64,000 bases of DNA. Origin: PFJX01 sp964466195. GTDB taxonomy: Bacteria > Pseudomonadota > Gammaproteobacteria > Burkholderiales > Thiobacillaceae. The translations under genes and the position numbers were made by a program. The first letter of the stretch is position 1; each line of letters opens with the position of its first letter. The stretch covers positions 106,657 through 170,656 of the forward strand of contig CAYXMQ010000005.1 of NCBI GenBank assembly GCA_964466195.1, given 5' to 3'. The notes beneath the pieces are model-generated. The model worked only from the letters and a program-made list of their open reading frames with translations, was not told the origin of the DNA and ran no database searches. Shown one piece after another: positions 23,484 through 31,310 of the stretch.

Positions 23484-24985
23484 GTGCTTTCGCCGCGGGT
23501 TTCCGCCCGCTTCGCCAGAAAATGCACCAGCAGCGGCACCGGGCGGCCGGTGCCGCCTTTTTCCTTGCCGGATTTCCAGGCGGTGCCGGCGATATCCAGG
23601 TGTGCCCAGTCGTATTTTTCGGCGAATTTCGATAGGAAACACGCGGCGGTGATGGTGCCGCCGGCGCGGCCGCCGATGTTGGCCATGTCGGCGAAGTTGC
23701 TCTTCAGCAGGTCCTGGTAGTCGTCCCACAACGGCAATTGCCAGCAACGGTCCGAGGCGGCTTCGCCGGCGTGCAGGAGTTCACGCGCCAGGCCGTCGTG
23801 ATTCGCCAGCAGGCCGGTGGCGACATGGCCGAGGGCGATGACGCAGGCGCCGGTCAACGTGGCGATGTCGACCACGCAGGCCGGGTCGAGTTTTTCCGCA
23901 TAGGTCAGCGCGTCGCAAAGAATCAAACGGCCTTCGGCATCGGTGTTGAGGATTTCGATGGTCTGGCCGGACATTGAGGTGACCACGTCACCCGGCTTGT
24001 TGGCGCGGCCGCTGGGCATGTTTTCGCAGGTGGCGATGAGTCCGGTGACATTGAGTGGCAGTTTGAGTGCTGCCGCAGCGTGCAGCGTGCCGAGCACGGA
24101 AGCCGCGCCGCACATGTCGTATTTCATCTCATCCATTTCCGCACCCGGTTTGAGGGAGATGCCGCCGGAATCGAACGTGATGCCTTTGCCGACCAGTACG
24201 ACCGGTTTTTGCTTCTTGTCGCCGCCCCTGTAATTCAGCACGATGAAACGCGGCGGTTCGTCGCTGCCCTTGGCGACCGAGAGGAATGAACCCATGCCGA
24301 GCTTTTCGATCTCGGCGCGTTCCATGATTTCGATGCCCAGCCCGAATTCCTTGGCCAGCGTCTTGGCTTGGTCGGCCAGGTAAGTCGGCGTGCAGACATT
24401 GCCGGGCAGGTTGCCGAGATCCTTGGCCAGCTTGACGCCGGCGGCGATAGCCGCGCCGCGCGCGGCGGCCGCTTCGCCCTGCGCGAGATCGCTGCGTCGC
24501 TGCACCGCAAGCACCAGTTTGCGCAGGCTTTTTTTGCTCTTGTCCGGCTTGCTCTTCATTTGATCGAAGCGGTACAGCACTTCGTTCGACACCAGAGCGG
24601 CCTGTTCGACGTTCCAGGCGAGATCACGTTTTTTGACCGCGATCTCGGTCAGGTAAAGCGTGGCCTCGTTGACCCCGATATCGGACAGCACGCTGATCGC
24701 GCTGCGCACGGCATCGAGATAGGGCTTGTCGCGAAATTCGCGTTCCTTGCCCAGGCCGACCAACAGCACGCGCTCGCATGCAATGCCGGGTACGTTATGC
24801 AGCAGCAGGCTGCTGCCCGGCTTGCCGTCCATGTCGCCACGCCGGAGAATGTCGGTCAGGTAGCCGTTGGCGGCCTGGTCGATCAGTTCGGCTGCGAGGC
24901 TCGGCTTGCGATGATCGAACACGCCAACCACCACGCAGGCGCCACGTTGTTTTTCCGGGCTGCCGCTTTTGATGCTGATTTCCAT
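23480..24985 (-). CDS. pepA: Leucyl aminopeptidase (cytosol aminopeptidase)
   Basis: An M17 metallo-aminopeptidase of 501 residues that removes N-terminal residues from peptides; in E. coli it also serves as a DNA-binding protein. The two-metal catalytic domain is clear: VGKGITFDSGGISLKPG, MKYDMCGAASVLG and the signature NTDAEGRLILCDAL. The N-terminal Peptidase_M17 domain occupies about residues 1-160. Length is normal. The start ATG 24985 follows a CAGGAG sequence. It is divergent from lptF across 232 bases, an arrangement common in proteobacteria. Confidence 0.95.
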   Translation of the reverse strand: MEISIKSGSPEKQRGACVVVGVFDHRKPSLAAELIDQAANGYLTDILRRGDMDGKPGSSLLLHNVPGIACERVLLVGLGKEREFRDKPYLDAVRSAISVLSDIGVNEATLYLTEIAVKKRDLAWNVEQAALVSNEVLYRFDQMKSKPDKSKKSLRKLVLAVQRRSDLAQGEAAAARGAAIAAGVKLAKDLGNLPGNVCTPTYLADQAKTLAKEFGLGIEIMERAEIEKLGMGSFLSVAKGSDEPPRFIVLNYRGGDKKQKPVVLVGKGITFDSGGISLKPGAEMDEMKYDMCGAASVLGTLHAAAALKLPLNVTGLIATCENMPSGRANKPGDVVTSMSGQTIEILNTDAEGRLILCDALTYAEKLDPACVVDIATLTGACVIALGHVATGLLANHDGLARELLHAGEAASDRCWQLPLWDDYQDLLKSNFADMANIGGRAGGTITAACFLSKFAEKYDWAHLDIAGTAWKSGKEKGGTGRPVPLLVHFLAKRAETRGEST

Positions 24986-25217
24986 ACAAATCTCCTGAAA
25001 AAAATGGTCTGAACGGCGTCTCTATGAAATCAGAGTTCGCCCAAATGCGGCAAGGCGCGGAAAATGCGCCGCCCCGCATGGGTAATGGGTAAAGTAAGTT
25101 TTTCCGCAGTGCGGCAAGCGAGCTGAAATGCGGATTCTTAATGGCGTTCCAAATGTTGTGCGCCTATGACAGCGATCTTATGCACAAGTTATTCATTAAC
25201 GCGCCCGTAGTCAAAAC

Positions 25218-26285
25218 ATGCGTCGATTCGAACGCGCCTTAACCCGTGAGATGGCGGCCGGCGCCGGTGTCGGTTTTGCCGCGCTGGCCGCCATTTTCAG
25301 CGTGGTTTTGCTGGTGCGCATCCTGGGCAAGGCGGCGATCGGTGATTTTGAACTTGAAGCCGTCATGCCCATGCTCGGTTTCGGCTTGCTGCGTTCGTTG
25401 CCGGTGCTGCTGTCGCTGGCGATCTTTGTCGGTGTGTTCATGAGTCTGTCGCGTCTATGGCGCGACAGCGAGGCGGTGATCTGGATGAACGGCGGCGTCG
25501 GGCCATGGGGTTGGGCGCGACCCGTGATCGTGTTCGTATTGCCGGTGGTGTTGATCATTGCTTATGTCAGTCTGGAAGGCATCGCCTGGGGCGCGCGCAA
25601 ACAGGCCGAATTCGAGCAGATACTGGCTGCCCGGGATCAGATCAGCACCTTGGCGCCCGGCGTATTTACGGAAGATCGGCAGGGCAAACGGGTGGTGTTC
25701 GTGGAGAAAATCTCTCAGGATGGCCGCCAAGTCGAGAATGTCTTCATGCAGTCGTTCGAACGCGGCCGCATGGGGGTGACTGTCGCCAGCCAGGGCGTGG
25801 TGACGCAGATGGATAATGGCGACACCTTTCTGATTCTTGAGCAAGGCAAACGTTACGAAGGCGTGCCCGGCGCCGCCGATTTCTGGATGGCCATGTTCAA
25901 GAGCTATGCGGTTCGCATTCCGGCGCAGGTCGTGGCCCAGCGCGGCATCAGTCCGCGCACCATGAAATCCGTAGACTTGCTGCGCAATCCGACCCCGATC
26001 AACCTGGGCGAGTGGGTCTGGCGGCTGGGTTATCCGATTTCGGCCTTGTTGCTTTGTCTGTTGGCGGTGCCGTTGAGTTATTCCAATCCGCGCGCCGGTC
26101 GTTCTCTGAACGTCGTATTTACGGTGTTGATCTATGCGGCCTACAACAATTTCATCGGCCTTTCTCAAGGCTGGGTAGAACGCGGCAAGATGGGGGCGCC
26201 GGAAAGCCTTCTCTTGGTGCATGGCGTCATGCTGCTGTTCTTGCTGGCCATGTTCTGGCGCAGATTTCGCGGGCCTTGGGCGTAA
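25218..26285 (+). CDS. lptF: LPS export ABC transporter permease LptF
   Basis: One of two inner membrane permeases that, with LptB and LptC, extract lipopolysaccharide from the inner membrane. The 355-residue protein has the expected plan: two N-terminal helix groups (about 13-70 and 95-120), a large periplasmic beta-jellyroll domain (about 125-250), and C-terminal helices (about 265-350). Typical stretches are RLWRDSEAVIWMNGGVG and ALLLCLLAVPLSYSNPRAGR. It ends in TAATG with lptG. The upstream gap is divergent with pepA. Confidence 0.93.
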   Translation: MRRFERALTREMAAGAGVGFAALAAIFSVVLLVRILGKAAIGDFELEAVMPMLGFGLLRSLPVLLSLAIFVGVFMSLSRLWRDSEAVIWMNGGVGPWGWARPVIVFVLPVVLIIAYVSLEGIAWGARKQAEFEQILAARDQISTLAPGVFTEDRQGKRVVFVEKISQDGRQVENVFMQSFERGRMGVTVASQGVVTQMDNGDTFLILEQGKRYEGVPGAADFWMAMFKSYAVRIPAQVVAQRGISPRTMKSVDLLRNPTPINLGEWVWRLGYPISALLLCLLAVPLSYSNPRAGRSLNVVFTVLIYAAYNNFIGLSQGWVERGKMGAPESLLLVHGVMLLFLLAMFWRRFRGPWA

Positions 26286-27355
26286 TGAGCATCCTGTTTC
26301 GTTACATCGTGCGCGAGGTGCTGGCGGCCTCTCTGCTGGCCTTGTTGGTATTGACCGGACTGTTTTCTTTTTTCGATTTCATTGCCGAGTTGTCTGACGC
26401 GCACAGCGCAACCTATACGCCTTTGATGGCCAGTTTTTTCGTGGCGCTGAACGTGCCCAGTCGCTTGTACGAGTTGATGCCCTTGGCCGTGTTGATTGGC
26501 GGCCTGTTCGCCTGGAGCCGGTTGTCTTTGACCTCTGAATTCAGCGTCATGCGCAGCGCGGGTCTGGCGACTTCGCGCTTGGTTGCCTGGATGGTGCTGT
26601 TGGGCATGGCTATCGGGGGGGGCACCGTATTATTCGGTGAGTACGTCATTCCGCAGACCGAGCGCGCAGCCCAACAATTGAAAGTGCGTGCGACCAGCGG
26701 CATCGTCGCGCAGGAGTTTGCAACCGGCCTGTGGGCGAAAGATGGCCGCACTTTCATCAATATCCGTGAATTGCATCCCGATGCCAGTCTGGTCGATGTG
26801 CGTTTTTACGAGTTCGACGCCGATTTCAATCTCAAGCTGATGCGCCGGGCTGAAAGCGCGCACTGGCAGGACGGGCAATGGTTGTTGCGGCAAGTGACGC
26901 AGACGACGGTTGAAGAAAGTGGCACGCGCAGTGAGCATCAGGCCGATCGTTTCTGGGTTTCGGCGGTGACGCCCGATTTGTTGGCCGTGCTGATGGTGAT
27001 TCCGGAGCGCATGGCGATTGCTGCTTTGCGTGCCTACATTCAGCATCTGGACGAAAACCAGCAGGACTCCAGGCGGTATCGCATTGCCTTCTGGAGCAAG
27101 CTGGCTTATCCGATGTCGGCGCCGGTGATGTTGTTGCTGGCATTGGTGTTCGCCTTCCATCCGCCCCGCCATGGCGGTACTGGCGGTCGTCTGCTGGCCG
27201 GCATTCTGATCGGTCTCGCTTTTCACCTGAGCGGCCGCATCGCCAGTCAACTTGCGCTGCTGGAGGCGTGGCCGGCTGCCGCGCCGGCATTCATGCCGAT
27301 ACTTGTTTTCGGCCTGGCCGCATTCGCGGCGTTGTGGTGGGTTGAACGGCGTTGA
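26285..27355 (+). CDS. lptG: LPS export ABC transporter permease LptG
   Basis: A 356-residue partner permease of LptF. The start is ATG 26285 (MSILFRYIVREVLAAS), overlapping the lptF stop by one base (TAATG). It has the same topology as LptF: N-terminal helices with GGLFAWSRLSLTSEFSVMRSAG, a periplasmic domain, then SKLAYPMSAPVMLLLALVFAF near residue 275, where the conserved coupling segment lies. The order lptF-lptG is the conserved one. It encodes no ATPase; lptB must lie elsewhere. Confidence 0.93.
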   Translation: MSILFRYIVREVLAASLLALLVLTGLFSFFDFIAELSDAHSATYTPLMASFFVALNVPSRLYELMPLAVLIGGLFAWSRLSLTSEFSVMRSAGLATSRLVAWMVLLGMAIGGGTVLFGEYVIPQTERAAQQLKVRATSGIVAQEFATGLWAKDGRTFINIRELHPDASLVDVRFYEFDADFNLKLMRRAESAHWQDGQWLLRQVTQTTVEESGTRSEHQADRFWVSAVTPDLLAVLMVIPERMAIAALRAYIQHLDENQQDSRRYRIAFWSKLAYPMSAPVMLLLALVFAFHPPRHGGTGGRLLAGILIGLAFHLSGRIASQLALLEAWPAAAPAFMPILVFGLAAFAALWWVERR

Positions 27356-27416
27356 GTCCGGCCATCCGCCGTTCGCCGGGGCGGTCCCGAGCACGCCCTG
27401 GCCCGACGGGGCGCCG

Positions 27417-27818
27417 CTAATAGCGGATCAGGCGCGTTCCGGCATAGTGGTCTTGCAGGAATTGTCCATCCTCACGCCACCATGCCGTCCACCAGCCCAC
27501 TCCCAACAGCGCCAAGCTCAGGCAGGCCAGCGCAAAGCGCAGCCAGACTTGGCGCGTGCTCGGCAGCGAGCCGTCCGCAGCCTCCAGGCGTATGCGCCAG
27601 GTTTTCATGGCCAAGGTCTGGCCTTTGCGCCAGAACAGGGTGAAGTAGAGGCCGGCAACGCCCAGCAGATAGATCTGCAGCAGCGGCGAGCGGAGTTCGG
27701 ATGGAAGCTGCAGCGTGAGGGCGGCCAACGGAAATGCCGCGACAAACAGGACGGCGATCAGCAGCAGGCTTTCATAGACGTTACAGGCCAGACGTCGTGG
27801 CAGGGAGGGGGCTGTCAC
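27417..27818 (-). CDS. RDD-family membrane protein
   Basis: A 133-residue integral membrane protein of the RDD family, normally named for an N-terminal Arg-Asp-Asp motif; here the equivalent region is RRLACNVYESLLLIAV, so the motif is degenerate. The conserved FWRKGQTLAMKTWRIRLE and QFLQDHYAGTRLI segments support the family. Three or four helices are predicted. The function is unknown; some RDD proteins have been linked to ion transport. It is the last gene of the ECF sigma factor cluster, starting 4 nt after the DUF3106 stop. Confidence 0.83.
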   Translation of the reverse strand: MTAPSLPRRLACNVYESLLLIAVLFVAAFPLAALTLQLPSELRSPLLQIYLLGVAGLYFTLFWRKGQTLAMKTWRIRLEAADGSLPSTRQVWLRFALACLSLALLGVGWWTAWWREDGQFLQDHYAGTRLIRY

Positions 27819-27822
27819 GCGA

Positions 27823-28230
27823 TTACCGGCTGGCCGGAGTGTCGGCCGGCGAGGATCCCGAACCGACCGTTTGCATCCACAGGCGTTTGATCTGCGCTTG
27901 TTCCGGCTTCGGCAGTTCCTGCAGTTTCTTGAAGTTGTCGCGCGCCGCGTTGCGCTGCGCCTGCGTCATACGCGTCCACGGTTGCAGCCGGGTATAAAAA
28001 ATCTGCTGCTGCGTGGGGGTCAGTTTGGCGAATTCTTGGGCAATCTTTACGAGTTTTTGTCTTTGTGCCGCCGGCAAATGATCCCAGTCGTAAGCGATCG
28101 GAGTCAGCGCGGTGCGCTCGGGAATGCTGAGTTCGGTCCATAGCGGTGCGTTATCGGCCAAAGCAGGGCTAGAAACCAAGGCGGAAAAAGCCCATAGGAC
28201 GGTTAAAACGTTGCGCGTGAATCGAGCCAT
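27823..28230 (-). CDS. DUF3106 exported protein
   Basis: A 135-residue protein with a signal peptide (cleavage near SSPALADNAP) and a mostly helical, charged mature domain. It is recognised as DUF3106 by repeated short motifs such as PLWTELSIPERTALTPIAYDW, seen in part as LWTELSIPERTALTP, and LTPTQQQIFYTRLQPW. It overlaps the DUF3619 gene upstream by 28 nt. A periplasmic, possibly stress-related role under the ECF sigma factor is suggested by position alone. Confidence 0.8.
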   Translation of the reverse strand: MARFTRNVLTVLWAFSALVSSPALADNAPLWTELSIPERTALTPIAYDWDHLPAAQRQKLVKIAQEFAKLTPTQQQIFYTRLQPWTRMTQAQRNAARDNFKKLQELPKPEQAQIKRLWMQTVGSGSSPADTPASR

Positions 28231-28553
28231 TGCGAGAAAGTCTTGTCTGCGTATGCGTCAGGGGGTAAGTCGCCGGTAAGCAACAGAATATCGGTTTCGG
28301 GCGTGTAGGAACGTTGCGGGCTTTGCATGAGCCACCAGCCGGCCAACAGCATCGCCAGCAGTAGAAATGTACCCACAAATGCATGCCGATGCAGCAAAGT
28401 CAGCACGCTATGCCCCGGGGTGTCGGCATGCCTTGCGCTGACAGCATGCCGACGCAACGAGGCAAGACGGCGTAGCGTCGCCGCATCTATCTGCGACAGG
28501 CCCTGGTCGAGGCAGGCAGTCAGACGCCGTGCAAAATCCTCTTGTGTCGTCAC
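28203..28553 (-). CDS. DUF3619 membrane protein, possible anti-sigma factor
   Basis: A 116-residue protein read from a GTG at 28553 that overlaps the sigma factor stop as GTGA; no in-frame ATG is suitably placed, and the frame upstream of the GTG is antisense or shadow. The layout is a cytoplasmic N-terminal part (TTQEDFARRLTACLDQGLSQ), one hydrophobic helix (FVGTFLLLAMLLAGWWLM, about residues 63-80) and a short periplasmic end. A single-pass protein encoded directly after an ECF sigma factor is a good candidate anti-sigma factor, but this is inference. Confidence 0.75.
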   Translation of the reverse strand: MTTQEDFARRLTACLDQGLSQIDAATLRRLASLRRHAVSARHADTPGHSVLTLLHRHAFVGTFLLLAMLLAGWWLMQSPQRSYTPETDILLLTGDLPPDAYADKTFSQWLDSRATF

Positions 28554-29113
28554 AGTTCTATACCTTTGTCCTTTAGTTTTGCTGCGAGTGCATTGTTGGC
28601 GCGAAAACAGTGCGTTTTGACACTTCCTTCGCTGCATCCCATGACTTTGGCGGTTTCGGCCACGTCGAGTTCCTCCCAATAACGTAGTAGGAAGGCCTCA
28701 CGTTGACGCAGTGGCAATTCTGAAAGCGCGTGCTCGATTGCGGCCAGTTGTTGATTGGCCGAGGCTTCCTTTTCCGGGCTGGGCTGATGCGTGGCTTCGC
28801 AATGCGCAGCCAGCGATTCCAGCGTGTCGCCGTTTTCGTCATCTTTGTTGTGCAGCGGTGAAACCAGTCGGACCCAGAAATCACGCACTTTGCTGCGACG
28901 AAAGTGATCGTTAATGGTGTTCTGCAAAATGCGCTGAAACAAGGGCAATAACTCGTCTGCCGGTTTGTCGTGGTATCTTTCAACCAGTTTCAACATGGCG
29001 TTTTGCACAATATCCAGAGCCGAATGGTGGTCTTGTGTCGTGAACAGCGCTTGCTTGAAGGCGCGACGTTCGACGCCGGCAAGGAACGCATCAATCTCTT
29101 GGGAAGAGGCCAC
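28550..29113 (-). CDS. ECF-type RNA polymerase sigma factor
   Basis: A 187-residue sigma-70 family protein, distinct from RpoE at 21168. Region 2 is visible as SALDIVQNAMLKLVERYHD and FQRILQNTINDHFRRSK; region 4 as ELPLRQREAFLLRYWEELDV and CSEGSVKTHCFRANNAL. A charged linker (NKDDENGDTLESLAAH) separates them. It heads a four-gene minus-strand cluster with DUF3619, DUF3106 and RDD genes and is divergent from rimP. The target promoters are unknown. Confidence 0.87.
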   Translation of the reverse strand: MASSQEIDAFLAGVERRAFKQALFTTQDHHSALDIVQNAMLKLVERYHDKPADELLPLFQRILQNTINDHFRRSKVRDFWVRLVSPLHNKDDENGDTLESLAAHCEATHQPSPEKEASANQQLAAIEHALSELPLRQREAFLLRYWEELDVAETAKVMGCSEGSVKTHCFRANNALAAKLKDKGIEL

Positions 29114-29217
29114 GTGGCTACGGGGAGTGATTTTTCAGGCAATATACCTGCTTCCCGCTATCACGTGGATGCGGTCTCGTCTTCGATGGTTGATAGCTGA
29201 AAACGTATAAATCCGTA

Positions 29218-29223
29218 TATAAT
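29218..29223 (+). promoter_or_regulatory. Candidate -10 element for the rimP-nusA-infB operon
   Basis: A perfect TATAAT inside TATATAAT lies 45 bases upstream of rimP. No good -35 is found at 16-18 bases; TTGATA at 29190 is 22 bases away. A start point near 29230 would put the hairpin at 29237 at the very 5' end of the transcript. Confidence 0.5.
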
Positions 29224-29236
29224 CAGCAGGTTTTCT

Positions 29237-29257
29237 ATGGGCTTCGGCCCATTTTTT
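29237..29257 (+). terminator. Leader terminator/attenuator before rimP
   Basis: A perfect hairpin ATGGGC-TTCG-GCCCAT with a stable UUCG loop is followed directly by a run of T, and lies only 11 bases before the rimP start codon. It has the form of an intrinsic terminator located inside the leader. NusA, encoded in this operon, is known to autoregulate the operon in E. coli, so this hairpin is a plausible attenuator. Confidence 0.7.
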
Positions 29258-29267
29258 ATTTCTTATC

Positions 29268-29729
29268 ATGGATCTGCAGACACTAATCGAACCAACCCTG
29301 GCGGGCATGGGCTATGAACTGGTCGCGCTGGAGCGCGCCGGCGGCGGCTTGCTGCGGCTATACATCGACAAGCCGGAAGGCATTGTGGTGGAGGATTGCG
29401 CACGCGTGAGCAATCAGTTGACGCGCATGTTCCTGGTCGAGAACGTCGATTATGAGCGCCTGGAAGTTTCGTCTCCCGGCATGGATCGGCCGCTGGTTAA
29501 GCCGGCTGATTTTGTCCGTTTTGCCGGTGAACGGGCCAACGTAAGGCTGCACGCGCCGCTGGAAGGGCGCAAGCGCTTTACCGGCATCCTGCGCGGGGCG
29601 GAAGAAGGTGTGCTGCAAATGGAAGTGGATGGCGTCGTGGTGGCGATTCCGCTTGCTGAGGTGGATTCGGCACGCCTGGCGCCGGATTTCGGAGTGCAAA
29701 CAAACAAGCCGGGGCGTGGCAAAAAATGA
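29268..29729 (+). CDS. rimP: Ribosome maturation factor RimP
   Basis: A cytoplasmic protein of 153 residues needed for 30S subunit maturation. The N-terminal domain carries LRLYIDKPEGIVVEDCARVS, and the conserved VSSPGMDRPL and KRFTGIL segments mark the family. It is the first gene of the rimP-nusA-infB-rbfA-truB block, 89 bases before nusA. It is possibly controlled by the leader hairpin at 29237-29257. Confidence 0.94.
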   Translation: MDLQTLIEPTLAGMGYELVALERAGGGLLRLYIDKPEGIVVEDCARVSNQLTRMFLVENVDYERLEVSSPGMDRPLVKPADFVRFAGERANVRLHAPLEGRKRFTGILRGAEEGVLQMEVDGVVVAIPLAEVDSARLAPDFGVQTNKPGRGKK

Positions 29730-29817
29730 AAGCCGATAAAGCGTGCGCCGTAATGAGTTGTGCTGCTAAGCGCAATTTGACAGTAGTTCAAACCTTGGAA
29801 ATGACCCGGAGGAAGCA

Positions 29818-31299
29818 ATGAGTCGGGAAATCTTGATGCTGGCGGATGCGTTGGCGCGTGAAAAGAATGTGGCGCCGGAAGTGGTGTTTGGTGCTTTGGA
29901 GTCGGCGCTGGCTCACGCTACCAAGAAGCGCTTCACCGAAGATGCTGACGTGCGCGTGGAAATTGACCACAAGACGGGTGAATACCACGCTTTCCGTTGC
30001 TGGGAAGTGTTGCCGGACGAGGCTGGACTGGAGAATCCCGATCAGCAATATTTGCTGTTCGAGGCGCAGGAAATCGATCCCAACATCGAGGTCGGCCAGT
30101 TCATCGAGGAGCCGATCGAGGCGGTGGATTTCGGCCGTATCGGCGCTCAGGCTGCCAAGCAGGTGATATTGCAGAAGATTCGTGACGCCGAGCGTGAGCA
30201 GGTACTGAATGACTTCTTGGCTCGCAATGACGCGTTGGTTTCCGGCACCGTCAAGCGTATGGAGCGCGGGAGTGCGGTCATCGAGTCGGGGCGTATCGAA
30301 GGACGCCTCGAAAAGGATCAAATGATTCCGAAAGAGAATCTGCGCGTCGGCGATCGGGTGCGTGCTTATCTGGTGCGCGCTGAGCGCGCTGGCCGCGGCC
30401 CGCAATTGATGCTTTCGCGCACGGCGCCGCAGTTCATCATTGAACTGTTCCGACTCGAAGTGCCGGAGGTCGAAGAGGGCATCGTCGAAATCAAGGCGGC
30501 GGCCCGTGATCCCGGTATGCGCGCCAAGATCGCCGTCAAATCCAACGATCCCCGCGTCGATCCGCAGGGTACGTGCATCGGCGTACGCGGCACCCGCGTA
30601 ACCGCGGTGACCAATGAGCTGAACGGCGAACGTGTTGATATCGTTTTATGGTCGCACGACCCGGCGCAGTTTGTTATCAACGCGCTTTCCCCGGCAGTGG
30701 TGTCCAGCATCGTCGTCGATGAGGATAAGCATGCGATGGATGTCGTCGTCGAGCCGGATCAAGTCGAAGTCGCGATTGGTCGCTATGGGCAGAATGTCCG
30801 CCTGGCGTCCGAGTTGTGCGGTTGGGATATTAATATTCTTTCCGTTGAGGAAGCCGAGCAGAAGCATGAACAAGAGTCCTCCGGGCTGATCAAGATGTTC
30901 ATGGTCAAGCTGGATGTCGATGAAGATGTCGCCCAGGTATTGGTGGAGGAAGGTTTTACCAGTCTTGAGGAAGTGGCCTATGTGCCGCTGGCTGAAATGC
31001 TGGAGATCGAAGCCTTTGGCGAAGAAACCATTAACGAGTTGCGCTCGCGGGCTCGCGATGCCTTGCTGACCGATGCGATTGTGCGTGAAGAGGCGGTCGA
31101 AACTGCGGCCGCCGATTTGATGAGTGTGGCCGGCATGGATGAAGAGACGGCCACCCTGCTCACCGCCAAAGGTATCAATAACGCCAATGATCTGGCCGAT
31201 CTGGCCGTCGATGAGCTGGTTGAGCTTGTCGGCATGGACGATGAGCGGGCCAAGGCGCTCATCATGACAGCGCGTGCGCCAATCTTGGCCGGGGCCTGA
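29818..31299 (+). CDS. nusA: Transcription termination/antitermination factor NusA
   Basis: A 493-residue RNA polymerase-associated factor. The N-terminal domain (1 to about 125) is followed by S1 (about 135-200; LVSGTVKRMERGSAVIESG), KH1 and KH2 (about 200-345; GVRGTRVTAVTNELNGERVD and VAIGRYGQNVRLASEL). Two C-terminal acidic repeats with helix-hairpin-helix character follow (LVEEGFTSLEEVAYVPLAE and LTAKGINNANDLADLAVDE), as in E. coli NusA. A GGAGG ribosome binding site precedes the ATG. Length is normal for proteobacteria. Confidence 0.96.
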   Translation: MSREILMLADALAREKNVAPEVVFGALESALAHATKKRFTEDADVRVEIDHKTGEYHAFRCWEVLPDEAGLENPDQQYLLFEAQEIDPNIEVGQFIEEPIEAVDFGRIGAQAAKQVILQKIRDAEREQVLNDFLARNDALVSGTVKRMERGSAVIESGRIEGRLEKDQMIPKENLRVGDRVRAYLVRAERAGRGPQLMLSRTAPQFIIELFRLEVPEVEEGIVEIKAAARDPGMRAKIAVKSNDPRVDPQGTCIGVRGTRVTAVTNELNGERVDIVLWSHDPAQFVINALSPAVVSSIVVDEDKHAMDVVVEPDQVEVAIGRYGQNVRLASELCGWDINILSVEEAEQKHEQESSGLIKMFMVKLDVDEDVAQVLVEEGFTSLEEVAYVPLAEMLEIEAFGEETINELRSRARDALLTDAIVREEAVETAAADLMSVAGMDEETATLLTAKGINNANDLADLAVDELVELVGMDDERAKALIMTARAPILAGA

Positions 31300-31310
31300 C
31301 GAGGAAAAGC

